64,000 nucleotides of DNA, taken from positions 558,001-622,000 of the forward strand of contig FZPE01000001.1 of the NCBI GenBank assembly GCA_900188465.1, in the 5' to 3' direction. Shown here piece by piece: positions 7,841 through 18,010 of the stretch. A model generated the notes under the pieces. It saw only the letters and a program-made list of their open reading frames with translations, did no database searches and had not been told where the DNA came from. Numbering within the stretch: the first letter of the stretch is position 1; every line of letters begins with the position of its first letter. The stretch comes from Micrococcales bacterium KH10 (GTDB lineage: Bacteria > Actinomycetota > Actinomycetes > Actinomycetales > Cellulomonadaceae). The position numbers were made by a program, and so were the translations under genes.

Positions 7841-8563
7841 TTACGCAGGTTCTGCCTCAGATTGCCAATCCGGTCCGCTCGCCCAGTGATCCGGTGGCAG
7901 CCCCGGCCCAACATTGAACCCGGTGAGCCGCCAGGACGGGTTCGCACCCGGCTTGGATCGCTCGAGTTGCGCCCAGTGCACGTTGTTGAGCCCAGTGAGC
8001 CCGCGCCACGTCAGCGGGTCCAGTCCCAGAATGTGCGACACGGCTGAAGAGATCGCCGCGCCGTGCGATACCACGACCAGCACTCCCCCATCGCGAACCT
8101 GGGCAGCATAGTCCAACACCGCCTCAGCGACCCGGGCAGCCGCCACATCACGCGGCTCCGCACCGACGCCGGGTGAATCGATTCCCTTGCGCCACAGTGC
8201 GAACTCCTCTGGCCACCCCGCAGCCAGTTCCTCGCCCGATTTGCCTTCCCAGATGCCGAAGCCGCGTTCCCGCAGCCGCTCATCCACAATGGCCGACCCG
8301 CCAATCAGACGGGTGTACTCGTCGGCGGTCTGACGCGCCCTCACTAGATCCGAGGTCACCACCAGGTCGGCCTCAAAACTGGCCGCCAAAGCTCGTGCGC
8401 CCTCGACGGCCTGCCACGTGCCGATCCGATCCAGTGGAATGTCGATCTGCCCCTGCAGCCGCCCCTGCGCGTTGTACGCGGTGCGCCCATGGCGCAGCAG
8501 AACGATCGTTCCCGCGCCAGCTACCTGATCGTCACCAGCGAAGGGAGGTTTAGGATGCGTCAT
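7841..8563 (-). CDS. Histidine phosphatase (phosphoglycerate mutase-like), GpgP type
   Basis: 240 residues from ATG 8563, with GGCGGGA upstream; it overlaps the end of rsfS by 14 bases. TIVLLRHGRTAYNAQGRLQG carries the catalytic RHG (His25), LVVTSDLVRARQTA the second conserved Arg region, and VVVSHGAAIS the second catalytic His. The branch is metal-independent acid phosphatase/mutase-like. Its place directly after nadD and rsfS matches the mycobacterial gene for glucosyl-3-phosphoglycerate phosphatase (GpgP). That substrate is inferred from context only; CobC-like or general phosphatase activity remain possible. It is the last gene before tRNA-Ala. Confidence 0.88.
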   Translation of the reverse strand: MTHPKPPFAGDDQVAGAGTIVLLRHGRTAYNAQGRLQGQIDIPLDRIGTWQAVEGARALAASFEADLVVTSDLVRARQTADEYTRLIGGSAIVDERLRERGFGIWEGKSGEELAAGWPEEFALWRKGIDSPGVGAEPRDVAAARVAEAVLDYAAQVRDGGVLVVVSHGAAISSAVSHILGLDPLTWRGLTGLNNVHWAQLERSKPGANPSWRLTGFNVGPGLPPDHWASGPDWQSEAEPA

Positions 8564-8990
8564 ACGTTCCCGCCGCGAAGCCGTACTCGTCATAGGCGTC
8601 GAATTCGGAGGTGTCGCCGTCACCGCCGCGTGCGTCAGCGGGCAGCTCGATGGCCGGGCAGTCCTTCCACAGCCGCTCCAGCGCGTAGAAGGTACGGTCC
8701 TCTTCCTGCTGCACATGCACCACGATGTCGCCGAAGTCGAGCAGCACCCAGTGTGCCTCAGCCAGCCCTTCGCGGCGAATCGCCTTGACGCCTTCTTTGT
8801 GCAACGCCTCTTCGACCGCGTCGACGATCGCCTTGACGTGGCGGTCGTTGCGACCCGACATGATCACGAAAGCATCGGTCAGGACGAGTTGCTCGGAGAC
8901 ATCCAGCGCGATGATCTCACCCGCTTTGCGGTCCGACGCTGCCCGAGCAGCAATAATCGTCAGTTCAATGGCACGTTCAGTGGCGGTCAA
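8550..8990 (-). CDS. rsfS: Ribosomal silencing factor RsfS
   Basis: 146 residues. RsfS binds ribosomal protein uL14 and blocks joining of the ribosomal subunits when nutrients are short. Typical motifs are ALDVSEQLVLTDAFVIMSG, NDRHVKAIVDAVEEAL and the closing strand GDIVVHVQQEEDRTFYALERLW, which is nearly invariant. After that comes an acidic tail (DTSEFDAYDEYGFAA) of about 30 residues, common in actinobacterial forms. It lies downstream of nadD with one extra gene between, and overlaps the phosphatase gene, so all are probably one operon. Confidence 0.96.
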   Translation of the reverse strand: MTATERAIELTIIAARAASDRKAGEIIALDVSEQLVLTDAFVIMSGRNDRHVKAIVDAVEEALHKEGVKAIRREGLAEAHWVLLDFGDIVVHVQQEEDRTFYALERLWKDCPAIELPADARGGDGDTSEFDAYDEYGFAAGTYDAS

Positions 8991-9068
8991 AATCTTCCCT
9001 TTGGGTCGTGGCGCCCGCGGCGCATCGCGGCCGGGACAAAATGTCTACCTCTAACACTACGCTGCGCG

Positions 9069-11048
9069 TCAGCGCGATGCGTAGCCATTAGTCGCAGTAT
9101 CGGCTGCGATGCTGGTCACAGTCGTCCCAGCGGGATGTTCTAGTTGAGGTGCCCCGTTGGCGTCGAAATCACCCTTCCAGATGACAAGACCGAGGACGAG
9201 CGCAATCGCGATGATGATGCCCCAGTGCAGTCGTTGCAGGCCCTTGTGGTCCTCATCGAGGTCCAGATCCTCATCATCAAGCGGCTGCGGTTCCGCAACG
9301 GCTTGAATCGGCTGCGACGGGGTGTTGGCGCGCACGACCGGGATACTGCCGGTCGCGAGTGTCGAATGCATCGCACCTGGATCGTCTGCCACCGGGATCG
9401 AACCGGTCGTCGTCGGCGCCGACTGCGGCGACGGGGAGGCCGGTGCGGCTGCGACGTCACGCTGTGGCCCTGTGGTCGGGCGGAAGTCCACTCCCGCAGA
9501 TTGCGGCGATGCGGGACGAGGCGACGGCGCGGCAGCTGGTGCCGCGGGTTGCGCGCCACTAGCGGGGTAGGCGGCCGGGTAAAGGTGCGGCGTCGGGTCG
9601 GGTTGCGTGGTCTCATGTTGTGCCGGTTCAACGACTGGCAATGAACCGCGCGGCGCGGGATCTGATGGCACACCAGACGATTGAGCGACCTGGTGGACTT
9701 CACCCGAGTACTGCTCGAACGGCGGCACATACTGCTGCCCGGCATCTGGCGAGCGCTCTGCCGACTGCGCCTCGCGTTCGTGACGCAGCGACTGCTCCAC
9801 GATCTGTTGCGGATCGAATCGCTCTGGCTCGTCCCCGATCGGCAGCGCGGGCGTCGATGTCGTCGACCGAGTCGGGGCGGACACCGGAGCAGAACGCTGC
9901 GGGCGAACCGCCGGGTTACGAGGCGGCGCATCCGGTGCGACAGTCTGCGATTCCGTGACCGGGCGCCTGTCCTGACGCGAATCCGTGTTCAGACCGGAGT
10001 CCTGCGCTAATTGTGCCCACTGGCTGGCGGAGTCGTCATGGGGAACGCTAGGCGGCTCTGGCGTAGTCGTCGCTGCGGGACGAGCGCTCTGTACCGGAAC
10101 AGAGCCCGTGAACTGTCCCGGTCGTACTGGTTCGACTGGGCCGACCTGACCGTGCTCGTCTACCCGGCGAATCGCCCCGGTATGCGGCGGCGGACTGACC
10201 TGGGCCGCAGTGACGATGGGGATCTGTCCGGTCAATCCTGCCTCACGGCGAGCACGTCTGGTCTGCGGTTCTTGGGCTGCGACAGTTTCTTCTTGGGTGT
10301 CGGCGCCTTCTGCTCGTCGCCCAGCACGTAACTGAGCGCGAGTCGGCGCCGCGCTGGGCGATCGAGTCTCGGCAGGCTCGACCGGTGACGCAGGCTCAGC
10401 GACCGGAGCATTATTCGCTTGGGCACGAGCCCGGGCTCTGAGTTGTGCGCGAGTCAGTGGCGCGTCGGGAGTTGCAGCAGGCTCGATCGACGCGGTGGCA
10501 GGACTTTCGACCGGCTCAGCCGACGACGCGGGGTTCTCAGCTGACGAGCCGAGCGCATGCTCAGCCGAACGCCGAATCTCACGACGCGAGGGTTGTTGCG
10601 TTTCGGTGGCAGCAGGTGTCTCAGGTTGATGCTGGGCGCGGCGCGCACGGCGCGTTGCCGGTTGGGAGGCTGCCACACCAGCGCCACCAACTGCCGCTAC
10701 TGCCCCACTATCAGCAGATCGGGCGGCCCGCATTTGTTTGCGGGTCAACGGCTGCGACGAACTCGTCCCACCAGATTCTGCGGCAGGAACGCTAGCCGAA
10801 TGAGCAGCACGGTGCGCAGCGTGCCGAGTAGCAGGCTGTGCCCCGCTACCGGGAGTACCAGCGACCGCGCTTTGCTGCGCGGTCCGTGTTTCCTGCAATT
10901 GTGCAGCACGTTCGCGCATCTGCCGCCGGGTGTAAGGGATAGCTTGCTCCTCGCGGGTTTGTGCCGCGCGCAAGGATTTACGTGTCGGCGCCTCGATGAT
11001 TTCGGGCATGCGGCGAGGCGTTACGTCACCCTGGTGTGTACTGCTCAC
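9069..11048 (-). CDS. Long disordered repeat-bearing protein with a single C-terminal membrane helix
   Basis: 659 residues from a GTG that overlaps the nadD stop (GTGA); an ATG at 11009 ([13 protein letters not shown]) is the alternative, and the frame is open 22 codons further up. About 590 residues are Pro/Ala/Gln/Ser/Thr-rich and without hydrophobic core. A short basic motif recurs: [68 protein letters not shown]. Near the end, [18 protein letters not shown] is one membrane helix followed by about 35 residues. The protein is probably membrane-anchored with a long cytoplasmic disordered arm. I do not recognise a family; its place between nadD and rsfS suggests expression with that operon, not a function. 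Confidence 0.75.
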   Translation of the reverse strand: MSSTHQGDVTPRRMPEIIEAPTRKSLRAAQTREEQAIPYTRRQMRERAAQLQETRTAQQSAVAGTPGSGAQPATRHAAHRAAHSASVPAAESGGTSSSQPLTRKQMRAARSADSGAVAAVGGAGVAASQPATRRARRAQHQPETPAATETQQPSRREIRRSAEHALGSSAENPASSAEPVESPATASIEPAATPDAPLTRAQLRARARAQANNAPVAEPASPVEPAETRSPSAAPTRAQLRAGRRAEGADTQEETVAAQEPQTRRARREAGLTGQIPIVTAAQVSPPPHTGAIRRVDEHGQVGPVEPVRPGQFTGSVPVQSARPAATTTPEPPSVPHDDSASQWAQLAQDSGLNTDSRQDRRPVTESQTVAPDAPPRNPAVRPQRSAPVSAPTRSTTSTPALPIGDEPERFDPQQIVEQSLRHEREAQSAERSPDAGQQYVPPFEQYSGEVHQVAQSSGVPSDPAPRGSLPVVEPAQHETTQPDPTPHLYPAAYPASGAQPAAPAAAPSPRPASPQSAGVDFRPTTGPQRDVAAAPASPSPQSAPTTTGSIPVADDPGAMHSTLATGSIPVVRANTPSQPIQAVAEPQPLDDEDLDLDEDHKGLQRLHWGIIIAIALVLGLVIWKGDFDANGAPQLEHPAGTTVTSIAADTATNGYASR

Positions 11049-11650
11049 CGCTCCCCCCGATACAACCGATGCTTTGCGATGTACTGAACTACTCCGTCTG
11101 GCACTAGGTACCACACGGGCTGTCGCCCACTCGCGCGCGACCTGACCTCCGTTGACGAGATAGCCATCGCTGGCACCTCGACCAGTTTCACCCTGCCTTC
11201 GGGCAATCCGTCAAGTGACAACTCGTGCCCTGGCCGCGATACCCCGATGAACTTCGCCAAATCCCATAGCTGGTCAACGTCGTGCCATCGGTGCATATCA
11301 CTGAGCGCGTCTGCCCCCGTGATGAAGTACAACTGGCTGCCTGGCCGCAGCCGAGCCAAATCTCGCAACGTATCTATGGTGTACGTCAAACCTGGACGAT
11401 CGATGTCAACACGGCTGACAGTAAAACGCGGATTGGATGCTGTGGCGATCACGGTCATCAAGTAACGGTGCTCTGGCTCCGTGACGTCACGCGACTGTTT
11501 GAACGACGGACGTCCTGTGGGGACGAAAACAACCTCGTCAAGGTTCAACTGTGCCGCGACTTCACTAGCTGCCACCAGGTGCCCATGGTGAATAGGGTCG
11601 AAGGTTCCACCCATGACCCCGATGCGGCTGCGCTTTGACGTCGTTTCCAC
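11045..11650 (-). CDS. nadD: Nicotinate-nucleotide adenylyltransferase
   Basis: 201 residues, full length. NadD joins ATP and nicotinate mononucleotide to give deamido-NAD, the central step of NAD synthesis. [15 protein letters not shown] (12-26) carries the nucleotidyltransferase (H/T)xGH motif, [17 protein letters not shown] the nicotinate-binding region, and [10 protein letters not shown] the C-terminal ISSTxIR motif. Its stop overlaps the GTG of the repeat-bearing protein. It is followed by rsfS as in most bacteria, with that one gene inserted between. Confidence 0.97.
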   Translation of the reverse strand: METTSKRSRIGVMGGTFDPIHHGHLVAASEVAAQLNLDEVVFVPTGRPSFKQSRDVTEPEHRYLMTVIATASNPRFTVSRVDIDRPGLTYTIDTLRDLARLRPGSQLYFITGADALSDMHRWHDVDQLWDLAKFIGVSRPGHELSLDGLPEGRVKLVEVPAMAISSTEVRSRASGRQPVWYLVPDGVVQYIAKHRLYRGER

Positions 11651-11675
11651 TGCCGTGTCTATGGACTAAGAGCCG

Positions 11676-11828
11676 TCAGTTACGGGTACCGGCATTCCTG
11701 AATGCATAGGTGATCGCAAGCAGTGCGACGAGTCCACAAAAAGCCACGATTCCGAACGCCACTGGTGGGAACGGCAATTCGTTCACCACCTCGGCAGATT
11801 CTGCAACGACCAGAGCGGCATTCTGCAT
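11676..11828 (-). CDS. Conserved-type 50-residue membrane protein
   Basis: Short minus-strand gene, ATG at 11828 preceded by a strong AAGGAGG with seven bases spacing. The product is 50 residues: an amphipathic start (MQNAALVVAESAEVVNELPF), then FGIVAFCGLVALLAITYAF as one membrane helix and a basic end (RNAGTRN). It sits between proA and nadD, where I recall small one-helix proteins of the form ELPxPxxxFGxxA in other actinobacteria. Function unknown. The ribosome site and hydrophobic pattern support translation. Confidence 0.75.
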   Translation of the reverse strand: MQNAALVVAESAEVVNELPFPPVAFGIVAFCGLVALLAITYAFRNAGTRN

Positions 11829-11948
11829 GACAATTTCCTCCTTGGATCAGTCACGGGGCGGAGCCGGCACATTCTGGGCAGCGGCAACCCCATCAGTCTC
11901 CCACATAAATGTCGGTCAATGAGCCGACCAACCTTAATAGCCCACCGA

Positions 11949-13328
11949 CTAGCCGCGGATGTGCCCCTGACCATGCACAACCCACTTGCTGGTAGTCAAT
12001 TCTGCCAGGCCCATAGGTCCGCGTGCGTGTAGTTTCTGTGTAGAAATGCCGATCTCGGCACCCAAACCGAACTCGCCGCCATCGGTGAACCTGGTTGACG
12101 CGTTGACGATCACGCAGGCTGAATCGAGTTCGGCGATAAACTTGTCGGCCGCTTGGAGGTTATCGGTCACGATCGCCTCGGTGTGTCCCGATGTCCAGGT
12201 GACGATGTGTGAGATGGCCTCGTCCACGCTGTCGACGATCTTCACTGCGAGGTCAAGCCCGTGATACTCCTTGGCCCAGTCGTCATCCTCAGCTGGCGCG
12301 AACGATGCCCCAGCTGGCAGCGCTGATTCAACATTCGCCTCGCCATGGATAGTGACGTTCTCGGCGTGCAGTGAGTTCAGTACGCGCGGCAGGAATTCGG
12401 CAGCGACATCCTTATGGACGAGCAGTGTCTCCGCCGCGTTGCACACGCTGGGGCGCTGCACCTTAGCGTTGATGACGATGTCATGTGCCCAGTCGAGGTT
12501 CGCCGCCGCATCCACATAGACGTGGCAGTTACCCACGCCGGTTTCGATCACTGGAACCTTGGCTTCGCGCACCACGGTCTGAATCAGCCCGGCACCGCCG
12601 CGTGGCACCAACACGTCCACCAGTCCGCGTGCCCCCATCAGTGCCACGGCCCCAGGACGGCCGTACTCGTCCACGGATTGCACCAGATCAGCAGGCAACT
12701 GTTCGCTCTCAAGCGCGTCGCGCAGTACCGCCACAATCACCTTGTTGGATTCGGCCGCCGCCGAGCCGCCGCGCAGGATCACTGCGTTACCTGATTTGAG
12801 CGACAGTCCTGCCGCGTCAACAGTCACGTTGGGACGCGCCTCGTAGATCATGCCGACGACACCCATGGGCACACGCACCTGGCGCAACTGCAACCCGTTA
12901 GGAAGCGTCGAGCCGCGCAGCACCTCACCGACCGGATCGGGCAGTGCCGCTACCTCGCGCAGCGCATCAGCGATGCCGCGAATGCGCTCGGTGTTCAGTG
13001 ATAGCCGATCAAGGGTCGATTCGCTCATTCCGCCGGCGCGTTCGCGATCTACGTCTTTGACGTTCGCCGCGATGATCAACTCAGCATTAGCTTCTAGTGC
13101 CTCGGCCATCGCGTGCAGCGCAGCGTCTTTGCGGGCGCGGGTCGCGGTGGCCAGGACGCGGGCTGCGACCTTGGAACGTCGGGCAATGGCATGGACAGCA
13201 TCGGTCACGTTTTCGCCGGAACCGGCGCCACTCGGTGGGTTGATCACGCCAGTGGCGCGCGGCACGCCTAGGTCATCGACCTCGACAGCTCCATTTCCGG
13301 GCAGTTCGCATTCAGGCTGAAGTGTCAT
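11949..13328 (-). CDS. proA: Glutamate-5-semialdehyde dehydrogenase (gamma-glutamyl phosphate reductase)
   Basis: 459 residues, slightly long because of about 35 extra N-terminal residues ([15 protein letters not shown]). ProA reduces gamma-glutamyl phosphate with NADPH, the second step of proline synthesis. Seen are [27 protein letters not shown]-type [15 protein letters not shown], and [15 protein letters not shown] with the catalytic Cys. [20 protein letters not shown] is the closing signature. proB lies upstream on the same strand about 80 bases away, so they are likely co-transcribed. A later start would trim the unusual N-terminus; I see no strong ribosome site that decides it. Confidence 0.97.
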   Translation of the reverse strand: MTLQPECELPGNGAVEVDDLGVPRATGVINPPSGAGSGENVTDAVHAIARRSKVAARVLATATRARKDAALHAMAEALEANAELIIAANVKDVDRERAGGMSESTLDRLSLNTERIRGIADALREVAALPDPVGEVLRGSTLPNGLQLRQVRVPMGVVGMIYEARPNVTVDAAGLSLKSGNAVILRGGSAAAESNKVIVAVLRDALESEQLPADLVQSVDEYGRPGAVALMGARGLVDVLVPRGGAGLIQTVVREAKVPVIETGVGNCHVYVDAAANLDWAHDIVINAKVQRPSVCNAAETLLVHKDVAAEFLPRVLNSLHAENVTIHGEANVESALPAGASFAPAEDDDWAKEYHGLDLAVKIVDSVDEAISHIVTWTSGHTEAIVTDNLQAADKFIAELDSACVIVNASTRFTDGGEFGLGAEIGISTQKLHARGPMGLAELTTSKWVVHGQGHIRG

Positions 13329-13411
13329 ACGCTTAGGATACGCGGATACTCCTGGGTAGGGGTACGTCTTCTCACGTGGGCATCCTCAGCGAATGCCCAC
13401 CGGAATAAGGA

Positions 13412-14545
13412 CTATCGTTTTTTGCTGGGTGCGCGCAGCAGTACCAGGTCATCACGGTGCACCAGGGGGCGGTCGAACCCGCCCAGCTGTCGCCTGATCG
13501 TGCTTGTTGTCAGCCCCAGGAGGTCTGGGATGTCGGCCGAGTTGAATGCGACCAGACCGCGCGCGACCACCTTGGATTTCTCATTGACGAGCTCCACCGG
13601 GGCACCCGCTTCGAATTCGCCCTCCACCTTGATCACTCCGGCAGGGAGCAATGACGCCAAGCCACCCTGGATTGCGCGTGTGGCGCCCTCGTCCAGAACC
13701 AATCGGCCCTGCGGCTCGGCGGCGAAGGCCAGCCACAGCCGTTTCCGGGATGTACGTTTTCCGGTCGGTGTAAAGTACGTTCCTACTGGATCACCTGCCA
13801 ACGCAGGTCCCGCCTGCCTTGCTGTCGTCAAAACCACCGGGATACCGCTGGCTGTCGCGATGCGCACCGACTCGAGTTTGGTGAGCATTCCCCCGGTGCC
13901 GACACCGGAGCCACGGCTGGTGACCTCAATACCGGTCAGGTCCTGTGGTCCGCGCACCAACGGGATCCGTACTGAGCCGGTCCGGCTCGGCGGTCCGGTG
14001 TACAAACCATCGACATCGGTCAGTAGTACCAGTGCGTCGGCGCGTGCCACGTGACTGACAAGGGCAGCCAACCGGTCATTGTCACCGAATCGGATCTCGT
14101 CAGTGGTCACCGCGTCGTTCTCGTTGACGATGGGGACCACCCCGAGCTCGATAAGCCGCTCCAAGGAACGCTGCGTGTTGCGGTAGTGGTCGCGGCGCAG
14201 TGTCTCCGATGTGGTCAGCAGCAGTTGTCCCACCCGCAACCCATATGTTGCGAAAGCCTGGGTATAACGCGCGATCAGCAAGCCCTGTCCTACCGAAGCT
14301 GCCGCCTGCGCAGTGGCGAGATCCTTTGGCCGAGTCGCCAGCCCCAACGGTCCCATGGCAGCGGCGATCGCACCAGAAGTCACCAGCACGACTTCTTGAC
14401 CCAGACTGCGCTGTTGCGCAATCACCGTGACCAGTGACCGAAGTGAATCGAGATCCAGGTGCCCGTCGGGACCGGTCAGTGACGATGATCCGATCTTGAC
14501 CACGACACGGCGTGCTTGAATGACCTCGTCACGAAGAATATTCAC
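13412..14545 (-). CDS. proB: Glutamate 5-kinase with PUA domain
   Basis: 377 residues. ProB phosphorylates glutamate at the gamma carboxyl, the regulated first step of proline synthesis. The amino-acid kinase domain begins RRVVVKIGSSSLTG and includes VLVTSGAIAAAMGPL, VPIVNENDAVTTDEIRFGDN and LVLLTDVDGLYTG. GTGGMLTKLESVRIAT is the Lys-binding loop. The C-terminal PUA domain (about 280-365, RLVLDEGATRAI... VARGLVAFNS) is present, as in enzymes feedback-inhibited by proline. It is followed by proA. Confidence 0.97.
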   Translation of the reverse strand: MNILRDEVIQARRVVVKIGSSSLTGPDGHLDLDSLRSLVTVIAQQRSLGQEVVLVTSGAIAAAMGPLGLATRPKDLATAQAAASVGQGLLIARYTQAFATYGLRVGQLLLTTSETLRRDHYRNTQRSLERLIELGVVPIVNENDAVTTDEIRFGDNDRLAALVSHVARADALVLLTDVDGLYTGPPSRTGSVRIPLVRGPQDLTGIEVTSRGSGVGTGGMLTKLESVRIATASGIPVVLTTARQAGPALAGDPVGTYFTPTGKRTSRKRLWLAFAAEPQGRLVLDEGATRAIQGGLASLLPAGVIKVEGEFEAGAPVELVNEKSKVVARGLVAFNSADIPDLLGLTTSTIRRQLGGFDRPLVHRDDLVLLRAPSKKR

Positions 14546-14569
14546 CGCTCCATTATCCCTGACATGCGA

Positions 14570-15460
14570 CTAATCCAGCCCAAGTCCCCGATTTCGCAGC
14601 CACTGAGCCATTCTTGAACGCTTGCCGATAGCCCCGGTGGCGAAGAGCCGGGCGAAGTTTCGTCCGATCCAACTCGGTGCCATGCCCTGGCCGGTATAGA
14701 ACTGTGCGGCTGCGGCCTCGTATTTTTCCACTTCGTCGCTTTGCTTGGCCAGGTCGTACTGTTCACGATGCCATACCGCAGCAATCGGCAGCCGAGTCTT
14801 GATCCGAGTGGGTCGCTGCGGGTTGGGATGCCCCACCGTCATGCCCACTGCGGCAAAACTGTGCTGCGGCAGTCCCAGAATCTCGGCTATTGCTGGCACA
14901 TCATTGCGGATCGAGCCCAGGTAGCAGATTCCCAGCCCCATCGCCTCAGCGGCCACAGCCGCGTTTTGCGCGGCAATCAGTGCATCGCCGAAGGCGACCA
15001 TGGTGGTTTCCAGGTTCAGCGCGTTGGCCATATCTGCACCGTCGATCACCTCTTGGTCCACGGCGCGACTGTCGGCGGCCTTGGCGTGTTCGTCCTCGAA
15101 AACCCGGCAGGCACGGGCCACGTCGGCGATGAAGAACAACACCACGGGAGCCGAGGCGAGATGCGCCCCGTCCGTTCCCGCGACTTCGGCGATTCGCTGC
15201 TTGGTTGCCTGGTCACGTACTTCGACCACAGACCACAGTTGCAGGTTGGACGAGGACGAGGCGCTTTGCGCAGCCGCCACCATCGTCGCCACGTGGCGCT
15301 CAGTGACGGGCTCGTCGATGAACCGGCGCACCGAACGGTGTGAGAGCAAAAGGTCAACCACCGGGTTGGACTCATCCACCTCCGGGAAGGGCGGAACCAG
15401 ATAACGCTGCTGCAAAGACTCAGATGAGGTATTCACACATCCCATTTTGCCGTGTTTCAT
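14570..15460 (-). CDS. NfsA/FRP-type nitroreductase family oxidoreductase
   Basis: 296 residues. LLLSHRSVRRFIDEPV is the FMN-phosphate binding start of the nitroreductase fold, VAAAQSASSSSNLQLWSVV the next loop, and AAEAMGLGICYLGSIRND the flavin-facing helix typical of the NADPH-dependent NfsA/FRP branch. Long C-terminal residues PTRIKTRLPIAAVWH also fit. These enzymes reduce nitro compounds, chromate or flavins; the natural substrate here is unknown. Starts at residue 1, a Met at residue 6 or a GTG at residue 9 (VNTSSES) are all possible. It lies between obgE and proB on the same strand, a housekeeping neighbourhood. Confidence 0.85.
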   Translation of the reverse strand: MKHGKMGCVNTSSESLQQRYLVPPFPEVDESNPVVDLLLSHRSVRRFIDEPVTERHVATMVAAAQSASSSSNLQLWSVVEVRDQATKQRIAEVAGTDGAHLASAPVVLFFIADVARACRVFEDEHAKAADSRAVDQEVIDGADMANALNLETTMVAFGDALIAAQNAAVAAEAMGLGICYLGSIRNDVPAIAEILGLPQHSFAAVGMTVGHPNPQRPTRIKTRLPIAAVWHREQYDLAKQSDEVEKYEAAAAQFYTGQGMAPSWIGRNFARLFATGAIGKRSRMAQWLRNRGLGLD

Positions 15461-15518
15461 ATCGCCTGGGACGGGACCACTGACTCAGGTGCTCCCACGG
15501 CGATAATCCTCACACCGA

Positions 15519-17039
15519 CTAGTCCACAGATGGGTCGGCCCACACACCTGAGCGGCGTTCCGTCCATAATTCTTCCCGAGCAGCTGTCTTCGCGTCCATC
15601 CGATCGGTGTATTCGCGCCGCTTTTCTTTACGAGTTGGTCGCAACCGGTCTTCGAGACGCTGGTCAGTACCGCGAGGCCCTCCGAGCAGTTCAGCACCAG
15701 TGCTCATCGTCGGCTCCCAATCGAAGACCACAGCATTCTCCGGCTTGCCGATGCGTACTTCATCGCCTGCGACGGCGCCTGCTTTGAACAGCGCCTCTTC
15801 CACGCCGGCCTTTTCTAGGCGATCTGCCAAATAGCCGACGGCTTCGTCATTGGTGAAGTCGGTTTGACGTACCCAACGTTCGGGTTTCGTGCCACGTACC
15901 TCGAAGTAGTGCGAATCGCCCTCTTCACGACGTGTGACAGTGAATCCTGCCTCGCCCACCGGCTTGGGGCGCAACACCACACGAGACGGTTCGGGGGCGG
16001 GCTGCTGCTCCCGTGCACGTTCCACCAGTTGTCCAAGTGCGTAGGACAGTTTCTTCAGGCCTTCATGACTGACCGCAGAGACTTCGAACACCGGATAGCC
16101 GCGTGCGACGAGTTCAGGGCGGACCATCTCCGCCAGGTCGCGACCATCGGGCACGTCGACCTTAGCCAATACGACAACCTTGGGGCGTTCCAACAGCGGA
16201 ATCCGACCGCCGTCGATGCCGAGGTCAGCACTGTACGCAGCCAACTCTTTCTCTATGACCTCGAGGTCGCTGATCGGATCCCGGTCGGATTCCAACGTGG
16301 CGCAATCGAGCACATGCACCAGAACAGCGCAACGCTCCACATGCCGCAAGAACTCCAGACCGAGTCCCTTCCCTTCGCTGGCGCCCGGGATGAGACCTGG
16401 CACATCAGCAATCGTGTAGCGCGATTCACCGGCTTGCACCACACCGAGATTCGGCACCAAAGTCGTGAATGGATAGTCAGCGATCTTCGGCCGAGCTGCG
16501 GACATCGCGGCGATCAGTGATGACTTGCCAGCGCTCGGATACCCGACGAGTGCCACGTCCGCGATTGTCTTGAGTTCCAGCACAACGGAGATCTCTTCGC
16601 CTGGTTCACCGAGCAGCGCGAATCCGGGGGCCTTGCGTTTCGTTGACGCGAGCGCGGCGTTGCCGAGCCCACCAACGCCGCCTGCCGCGATCACCAGTTC
16701 GGCTCCCGGTCCGACCAGGTCGGCGAGCACATTGCCGTCGCGGTCCTTGATGACCGTGCCATCAGGAACGCCCAGGATCAGGTCTTCGCCATTGGAACCC
16801 TGGCGCAAGTCGCCCATGCCAGGGGTGCCGTTCGGTGCGCTGCGGTGCGGCAGGTGGTGGTAGTCGAGCAGTGTGGTCACCTGCGGGTCGACTCGCACGA
16901 TGACTGAGCCACCGTGTCCCCCGTTGCCGCCGTCTGGTCCGCCGAGAGGCTTGAATTTCTCACGGCGCACTGAAACACAGCCATGACCGCCGTTTCCTCC
17001 GGTGGCGTGTATGACTGCACGATCAACGAATGTTGCCAT
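15519..17039 (-). CDS. obgE: Obg family GTPase CgtA
   Basis: 506 residues. Obg binds the 50S subunit during assembly and links it to growth state. The three domains are visible. The glycine-rich Obg fold (1-160) has [20 protein letters not shown]. The G domain has GYPSAGKSS as P-loop, DYPFTTL as switch, DVPGLIPGA as G3 and AKVD as G4. The OCT domain (about 350-430) carries [19 protein letters not shown] basic, disordered tail of about 60 residues follows. It lies after rplU and rpmA as in most bacteria, separated from rpmA by a hairpin, and is probably expressed with them. Confidence 0.98.
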   Translation of the reverse strand: MATFVDRAVIHATGGNGGHGCVSVRREKFKPLGGPDGGNGGHGGSVIVRVDPQVTTLLDYHHLPHRSAPNGTPGMGDLRQGSNGEDLILGVPDGTVIKDRDGNVLADLVGPGAELVIAAGGVGGLGNAALASTKRKAPGFALLGEPGEEISVVLELKTIADVALVGYPSAGKSSLIAAMSAARPKIADYPFTTLVPNLGVVQAGESRYTIADVPGLIPGASEGKGLGLEFLRHVERCAVLVHVLDCATLESDRDPISDLEVIEKELAAYSADLGIDGGRIPLLERPKVVVLAKVDVPDGRDLAEMVRPELVARGYPVFEVSAVSHEGLKKLSYALGQLVERAREQQPAPEPSRVVLRPKPVGEAGFTVTRREEGDSHYFEVRGTKPERWVRQTDFTNDEAVGYLADRLEKAGVEEALFKAGAVAGDEVRIGKPENAVVFDWEPTMSTGAELLGGPRGTDQRLEDRLRPTRKEKRREYTDRMDAKTAAREELWTERRSGVWADPSVD

Positions 17040-17062
17040 GATCTTTCAACTCTCCCTCAATG

Positions 17063-17104
17063 CGCCGAGGGGCGCACCACGCAACCGTGGCACGCCCCTC
17101 GGCG
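17063..17104. repeat. Hairpin between rpmA and obgE
   Basis: Perfect 12-base arms (CGCCGAGGGGCG and CGCCCCTCGGCG) flank an 18-base loop. Read with the genes (minus strand) no T-run follows, so it is not a standard intrinsic terminator. It may protect or process the rplU-rpmA-obgE message. Confidence 0.6.
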
Positions 17105-17117
17105 AAAAACTACTGTC

Positions 17118-17375
17118 TCAGGCCGTGGCCTCGACGATGTCAATCACCTTGCGCTCGCGACGAGTTCCGAACTGGACCTTGCCTGCCTTCAGCGCGAAGA
17201 GTGTGTCGTCGCCACCGCGACCAACGTTGTGACCCGGGTGGAAGTGGGTACCGCGCTGGCGAACGATGATCTCGCCTGCCTGGACTTCCTGACCACCGAA
17301 ACGCTTGACGCCAAGGCGCTGCGCGTTGGAGTCGCGACCGTTACGTGAGGAGCTAGCGCCCTTCTTATGTGCCAT
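17118..17375 (-). CDS. rpmA: 50S ribosomal protein L27
   Basis: 85 residues, full length. Begins [19 protein letters not shown], the conserved L27 N-terminus that reaches the peptidyl-transferase centre, and continues [20 protein letters not shown] and [20 protein letters not shown]. No Firmicute-type cleavable N-terminal extension is present. It is in the operon rplU-rpmA-obgE. Confidence 0.98.
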   Translation of the reverse strand: MAHKKGASSSRNGRDSNAQRLGVKRFGGQEVQAGEIIVRQRGTHFHPGHNVGRGGDDTLFALKAGKVQFGTRRERKVIDIVEATA

Positions 17376-17441
17376 CTTCTTCTGGCCTCTACTTTCGACT
17401 CAAGCCTGTATTGCCGGTATGCGCGAACGGGTCGCGTTCGC

Positions 17442-17750
17442 TCAGGCGATGGAGGTGATCTTCAGACGGGTCAACTTCGAGCGGTGACCCTGGCGACGGC
17501 GGTAGCCAGTCTTGTTCTTGTACCGCAGGATGTCGATCTTCGGGCCCTTCTCGTCCCGAACGACCTCTGCAGTGACCTTGACCTTGCTGAGCTTTGCCGC
17601 GTCGGTGGTCACGGCTTCACCGTCGACGAGCAGCAGCGCAGGAAGTTCCACACTGTCGCCCGGCTGTGAACCCAGACGGTCAACAACGACGATGTCCCCA
17701 ACGGACACCTTCTCCTGGCGGCCGCCAGCCTTAACGATCGCGTAAACCAC
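17442..17750 (-). CDS. rplU: 50S ribosomal protein L21
   Basis: 102 residues from the GTG at 17750 ([19 protein letters not shown]). This gives the family's usual length; the frame is open 42 codons upstream but that part is leader sequence. [14 protein letters not shown] is the conserved end that contacts 23S rRNA. First gene of rplU-rpmA-obgE. The roughly 130-base untranslated stretch before the start could carry a ribosomal leader, but I see no structure I can name. Confidence 0.96.
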   Translation of the reverse strand: MVYAIVKAGGRQEKVSVGDIVVVDRLGSQPGDSVELPALLLVDGEAVTTDAAKLSKVKVTAEVVRDEKGPKIDILRYKNKTGYRRRQGHRSKLTRLKITSIA

Positions 17751-18010
17751 TTTGCTGCCCAATCTTTCGTAATGACTGCGGGGATGTGCCCTGAACACAG
17801 CGGCGCACCGGGCATGTCCCTCAAAGAAATTGAAAGTTGCACGGGCCGCCTGACTGGCGACATCCATTAATGGCACGCCTAGCGCGCACCGACGTTCTAT
17901 CGTAGCGCCTCAAGTAGGCACGGTCAAACCGGTGGAAGCCTCTCAGTTGGGGTCTCGATGAATCCAACCGACAAGCCGATCATCACGAGCCTAGCGGTGT
18001 GCGCTGCTCA

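Noticed and set aside
17877-18010. Ribosomal L21 leader structure
   Set aside because: I saw no stem long enough to support a named leader in this stretch.
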